From Chloroflexota bacterium (GTDB lineage: Bacteria > Chloroflexota > Anaerolineae > Anaerolineales > UBA11657): a stretch of 9,832 nt of DNA. Both the position numbers and the translations under genes were made by a program. Numbering within the stretch: position 1 is the first letter of the stretch; every line of letters begins with the position of its first letter. The notes under the pieces are model-generated. The model was not told where the DNA came from, did not search any database, and saw only the letters and a list, made by a program, of their open reading frames with translations. The DNA is taken from positions 1-9,832 of the forward strand of contig QWRL01000084.1 of the NCBI GenBank assembly GCA_003670425.1, written 5' to 3'. This document shows positions 7,423 through 9,832 of this stretch, piece after piece.

Positions 7423-7668
7423 ATGAAGCATATCATTGAAATAAGTTACTGCACGTCTTGAAGCTTTACCAAACGAGCCACCGGTCTGGTGGTTGAGATT
7501 TTGGCAGAGTTTGAGGCGCAGCTGGAAGCTGTGCGCTTGCTGCCCACAGTTGGCGGGGTGTATGAAGTTTCCTTGGATGGCAGGCTCGTGTACTCCAAGC
7601 TTGCCACGGGGCGGCATGCGGAGCCGGGCGAGGTAATGGGCTTGCTGCGCGATAAGCTGCCGGGCTGA
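7423..7668 (+). CDS. SelW/Rdx-family selenoprotein (SelT/SelW/SelH family) with in-frame TGA encoding selenocysteine
   Basis: Read through the TGA at 7459-7461 as selenocysteine, this frame encodes 81 residues ending at a second TGA (7666-7668). It begins MKHIIEISYCTS-U13-SFTKRA and continues to LLPTVGGVYEVSLDGRLVYS and GRHAEPGEVMGLLRDKLPG. This is the complete Rdx/SelW pattern: a first beta strand ending in a CxxU redox motif (C10-T-S-U13), a following helix, then P-x-x-GG-V-Y-E-V, D-G-x-L-V-Y-S-K, G-R and a C-terminal LRDKL helix. Length (about 75-95 is usual) and start agree with the family. Known members are thioredoxin-fold thiol or selenol oxidoreductases whose substrates are mostly unclear. 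AGAGG at 7413-7417 lies 5 nt before the ATG. A hairpin with a GGTCT loop, typical of bacterial SECIS elements, lies 21 nt after the TGA. The gene precedes trpS by 78 nt on the same strand. TGA also ends coaE and trpS, so the codon is not globally reassigned. The alternative, a nonsense-mutated Cys homologue, is unlikely because the TGA sits exactly at the redox position and the rest of the frame is intact. Confidence 0.93.
7459..7504 (+). promoter_or_regulatory. Bacterial SECIS element (selenocysteine insertion hairpin) within the SelW-like coding region
   Basis: Directly after the UGA (7459-7461) the RNA can fold into a hairpin. The apical stem is AGCCACC (7476-7482) with GGUGGUU (7488-7494), giving five Watson-Crick pairs next to the loop, then a G-U and an A-U pair. 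The 5-nt loop is GGUCU (7483-7487). After a small internal loop, a lower stem CCAAA (7469-7473) pairs with UUUGG (7500-7504). The loop sequence is the same as that I recall for the E. coli fdhF SECIS, which SelB recognises, and the 21-nt distance from UGA to loop is in the range known for bacterial elements (18 nt in fdhF). The hairpin lies inside the coding region, as bacterial SECIS elements do. Confidence 0.85.
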
Positions 7669-7674
7669 GGGCGC

Positions 7675-7701
7675 GCTGCGGCGCAGCCCGGCAACGCCGG
7701 G
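7675..7701. other. Two adjacent short GC-rich hairpins between the selenoprotein gene and trpS
   Basis: GCTGC (7675-7679) can pair with GCAGC (7683-7687), and CCCGGC (7687-7692) with GCCGGG (7696-7701) around an AAC loop. They overlap by one base. Only TT follows the second, so neither is a good intrinsic terminator. They could slow transcription or protect a processed 3' end, or simply reflect the high GC content. I see no T-box or riboswitch core in this 78-bp gap. Confidence 0.3.
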
Positions 7702-7746
7702 TTGGCGGCTGCGGGCCGCGCCGACTGAAACGATCAGGGGACAAGC

Positions 7747-8733
7747 ATGACAAACAGGCCGCGAGTGTTTTCGGGTGCGCGCCCAACCGGGCGCCAGCAT
7801 CTGGGCAACTATTTGGGCGCCATTAAAAATTATGTGGCGCTGCAGGCGGGCCACGATTGCGTGTATTGTATTGTGGATCTGCACGCTATGACTACGCTGG
7901 AAGACATGCATCTGCTGCGGGCGCACACGGCGGAGATGGCACTGGACTGGCTGGCAGCCGGCATCCGCCCCGCCGACTCAATAATGTTTGTGCAAAGCCA
8001 TGTGCCGCAGCATGCGGAGCTGCACACAATCCTGAGTATGTTTACCCCGCTGGGCAAGCTTACAGACTTGCCGCATTTTAAAGACAAGGTGCGCCTGCAG
8101 CCGCACAACATTAACTATGGGCTGGTGGGCTATCCGGTTTTGATGACGGCTGATATTGTGCTTTATAAGACCAACCTTGTGCCGGTTGGCATTGACCAGG
8201 AATCGCACATTGAGTTTTGCCGGGAAGTGGTGCGCACATTTAATCATCGCACCGGGGCCAGCGTACTGGTTGAGCCGCAAATGAAGAACACGGAATACCC
8301 CAAGGTGCTGGGCACCGACGGGCAGCGCAAGATGAGCAAGAGCGAGAACAACCACATCGAGCTGGCATTGACCGCGGCGGAGACTGTACAGGTGGTGCGC
8401 GGCATGGTGACTGATCCGGCGCGGGTACGGCGCACAGATGCGGGCAATCCGGATGTGTGCAATGTTTTCGCGCTGCACAAAACATTTTCCGCGCCGGAGG
8501 CGGTGCAGGAAATCAACGCTGGCTGCCGCAGTGCCGCGATTGGCTGCGTGGATTGCAAGCAGCGCCTGGCGGACAGCATGAACAACGGGCTGGCGGGCCT
8601 GCGCGAGCGGCGGGCGGCATTGGCGGCGCGACCGGATGATGTGTGGGATGTGCTGCGTGATGGCGCGCAGCGGGCGCGGGCGCTGGCCGCGGCAACGATG
8701 GACGAGGTGCGCGCAGCCATCGGGCTGCCCTGA
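7747..8733 (+). CDS. trpS: Tryptophanyl-tRNA synthetase, [4Fe-4S]-type
   Basis: TrpRS charges tRNA-Trp with tryptophan using ATP (class Ic synthetase, cytosolic). The ATG follows AGGGGA (7736-7741) by 5 nt, giving 328 residues, typical for bacterial TrpRS. The N-terminal SGARPTGRQHLGNYLGA holds the HIGH-type motif (HLGN, 18-21). YCIVDLHAMTT, the PVLMTADIVLYKTNLVPVG block with DQESHIEFCREV (family DQxxHxExxRxI), and RKMSKSENN (KMSKS, 195-199) follow. The C-terminal part has four cysteines in the pattern C238-x21-C260-x6-C267-x2-C270 (VCNVFALHK, then AGCRSAAIGCVDCKQRL). This corresponds to the cluster-binding motif described in Thermotoga maritima TrpRS (C-x22-C-x6-C-x2-C as I recall). It is downstream of the selenoprotein gene and 25 nt before dtd, so the two translation genes are probably co-transcribed. 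Confidence 0.96.
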   Translation: MTNRPRVFSGARPTGRQHLGNYLGAIKNYVALQAGHDCVYCIVDLHAMTTLEDMHLLRAHTAEMALDWLAAGIRPADSIMFVQSHVPQHAELHTILSMFTPLGKLTDLPHFKDKVRLQPHNINYGLVGYPVLMTADIVLYKTNLVPVGIDQESHIEFCREVVRTFNHRTGASVLVEPQMKNTEYPKVLGTDGQRKMSKSENNHIELALTAAETVQVVRGMVTDPARVRRTDAGNPDVCNVFALHKTFSAPEAVQEINAGCRSAAIGCVDCKQRLADSMNNGLAGLRERRAALAARPDDVWDVLRDGAQRARALAAATMDEVRAAIGLP

Positions 8734-8758
8734 AGCGCGGGCAAAAGCGGCGGGCGCT

Positions 8759-9214
8759 GTGCGGGTTCTAATTCAGCGCGTGACGCAAGCCAGCGTTAGC
8801 GAGGCGGGCGTAGAGTTCGCACGCATTGCGCACGGTTTGGTGCTGCTGGTGGGAGTCGGCCACGGGGACACACTTTCGCAGGCGGATTGGCTGGCGGGGC
8901 GCGTGGCCGGCTTGCGGATTTTTGAGGACAGCGCGGGCAAGACTAATCTATCTGTTATCGATGTGGGTGGCAGCGCGCTGGTGATTTCCCAGTTCACTTT
9001 ATATGCGGATACGCACAAGGGGCGGCGCCCAAGTTTTTTGCCGGCTGCGGCGCCGGAGCTGGCCGAGCCGCTGGTGCAGCACTTTGCCGCGGGACTGCTG
9101 GCCGCGGGTGTGGCAGTGCAGCATGGCCGCTTTGGCGCACACATGCAGGTGGCGCTGGTGAATGACGGGCCGGTAACTATTTGGCTCGAGCGCGAGGCGG
9201 GCAGTGCGGATTAA
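8759..9214 (+). CDS. dtd: D-aminoacyl-tRNA deacylase
   Basis: Dtd removes D-amino acids (and glycine from tRNA-Ala) from mischarged tRNAs as a homodimer in the cytosol. From GTG at 8759 the protein is 151 residues, the normal length (about 145-150), and begins MRVLIQRVTQASVSEAGV, the usual MRxVxQRVxxAxVxV start. Motif 1 is S77-Q-F-T-L-Y-A-D and motif 2 is N135-D-G-P-V-T with the cross-subunit Gly-cisPro (G137-P138) that enforces D-chirality. An ATG at 8636 is in frame, but it would add 41 non-family residues and overlap trpS by 98 nt, so GTG is preferred. The Shine-Dalgarno is weak. It lies 25 nt after trpS, a sensible pairing because both control aminoacyl-tRNA quality. It ends tail to tail with the lipoprotein gene, sharing a TTAA. 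Confidence 0.95.
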   Translation: MRVLIQRVTQASVSEAGVEFARIAHGLVLLVGVGHGDTLSQADWLAGRVAGLRIFEDSAGKTNLSVIDVGGSALVISQFTLYADTHKGRRPSFLPAAAPELAEPLVQHFAAGLLAAGVAVQHGRFGAHMQVALVNDGPVTIWLEREAGSAD

Positions 9215-9756
9215 GGTGCGGGGGTGGCGACGGTGATCTTAATATACAGCCGGCTGCCAAACGCCTCGCCATTTGCTGCGCTCAAGCGCCAGTAGCCTTC
9301 ATACTCGCCCGCTGCGGCGGGCGCCACCATCGGTATATTTACAACTGCCAGTGTGCCGGGCAGCGCCGGATAAAGTGCGTGCTCCAAGGTTGCACCAAGC
9401 GCGGTGCCTTCAACAAAAATCACGCGATGCTGCGGACCCCAGGCGCAAGTGCCTGAATTGCGTATCTGCCATTGCTTGTCCAGAACCGCACCCGGCGCAA
9501 CCAGTGAAAAGTCCGGCACGGTTACGTCGCTGACAAAATCAGCATCGTCGGTGCAGGCCGCTATGGCGCTGGCGGTGGGTTGTGCTGGCGCAGATTCGGT
9601 GGGCGCGGCGGGCGCAGTTGTTGTCTCTGGTTGGGCGGTGGGGGATGGCACTGATGCGGGTGCGGGTGCGCTGCACGCAACGCAGGCCAGCACAACGAGC
9701 CAGGCAGCTCCCCAGCCACGTAGGTTGCGTGAGGTTATTGGTTTAATCGTTCGCAT
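9211..9756 (-). CDS. Lipoprotein with an NBR1-type Ig-like domain
   Basis: From the ATG at 9754-9756 this protein is 181 residues. A signal peptide (basic RTIKPITSRNLR, then GWGAAWLVVLACVAC) contains a plausible lipobox VLAC, predicting a lipid-anchored extracellular protein. A Pro/Ala/Thr linker (about residues 33-65) follows, rich in TAPAAPTESAP-like sequence. The C-terminal ~110 residues match the NBR1-like Ig domain: DFSLVAPGAVLDKQWQIRNS, GTCAWGPQ, FVEGTALG, YPALPGTLAVVNIPMVAPA and GEYEGYWRLSAANGEAFG. Bacterial copies of this domain are especially common in Chloroflexota and are usually surface-attached; their binding partners are mostly unknown. A second ATG at 9796-9798 would add 14 residues before the basic region. 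I prefer the downstream start because it puts the signal peptide at the N-terminus, but neither start has a clear Shine-Dalgarno. The stop TAA overlaps the dtd stop. Confidence 0.85.
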   Translation of the reverse strand: MRTIKPITSRNLRGWGAAWLVVLACVACSAPAPASVPSPTAQPETTTAPAAPTESAPAQPTASAIAACTDDADFVSDVTVPDFSLVAPGAVLDKQWQIRNSGTCAWGPQHRVIFVEGTALGATLEHALYPALPGTLAVVNIPMVAPAAAGEYEGYWRLSAANGEAFGSRLYIKITVATPAP

Positions 9757-9832
9757 CGCGTGATTGGCGGCTGGTGTAGGTGTGCCGATAACTATCATGG
9801 CGGAATTTACGTGTGGCTCACGGCCTGCGGCG

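Noticed and set aside
6527..7426. Long + strand ORF (299 codons) over the enoyl-CoA hydratase gene
   Set aside because: It is antisense to a clearly homologous crotonase gene; GC-rich DNA with few A/T-rich stops produces such shadow frames, and the translation shows no family motif.
7423..7461. A 12-codon ORF (MKHIIEISYCTS) as a leader peptide controlling trpS by attenuation
   Set aside because: It has no Trp codons, there is no terminator/antiterminator pair with a T run, and the frame continues past the TGA with full SelW/Rdx similarity.
7423..7668. Pseudogene of a Cys-containing SelW-like protein with a nonsense mutation
   Set aside because: The only stop is at the exact CxxU position, the rest of the frame is intact to a natural C-terminus, and a SECIS-like hairpin follows at the right distance.
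7669..7746. T-box or riboswitch upstream of trpS
   Set aside because: The gap is only 78 nt, lacks a T-box consensus and has no terminator hairpin with a T run.

Overview
This is a GC-rich, densely coding bacterial window with no recognisable mobile element, CRISPR array or RNA gene. Two features suggest a member of the Chloroflexota, probably Anaerolineae-like, though this is inference from gene content and no marker gene proves it. One is a lipoprotein carrying an Ig-like domain of the NBR1 type. The other is a set of large Ala/Pro-rich proteins of unusual architecture: a PBP with an NTF2-like domain and LysM, and a PP2C-like protein with one membrane helix and a propeller-like end.

Layout. 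(1) Positions 1-2905, + strand: the 3' end of a Maf-family nucleotide pyrophosphatase overlaps a class B penicillin-binding protein with a C-terminal LysM domain, and a strong intrinsic terminator follows. (2) Positions 2934-7318, - strand, read right to left: a PaaG-type enoyl-CoA hydratase/isomerase, a large membrane protein with a degenerate phosphatase-like head and a propeller-like C-terminal region, coaE (overlapping it by 4 nt as GTGA), and a small two-helix membrane protein. (3) Positions 7319-7746: this looks like a 428-bp intergenic gap but is not empty. It holds an 81-residue SelW/Rdx-family selenoprotein gene at 7423-7668 whose in-frame TGA falls exactly on the redox CxxU position. 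A bacterial-type SECIS hairpin with a GGUCU loop follows the TGA. (4) Positions 7747-9214, + strand: trpS, with a four-cysteine motif of the [4Fe-4S] TrpRS type, then dtd (D-aminoacyl-tRNA deacylase). (5) Positions 9211-9756, - strand: the NBR1-Ig-like lipoprotein, whose stop shares a TTAA palindrome with the dtd stop.

Themes. Envelope biogenesis (PBP, lipoprotein) lies next to housekeeping metabolism (CoA synthesis and acyl-CoA chemistry) and translation quality control (TrpRS, Dtd). The main discovery is the selenoprotein. Normal gene calling would miss it or break it, and it implies that this organism makes and inserts selenocysteine. TGA is still used as an ordinary stop for several neighbours, so the code is not globally reassigned.
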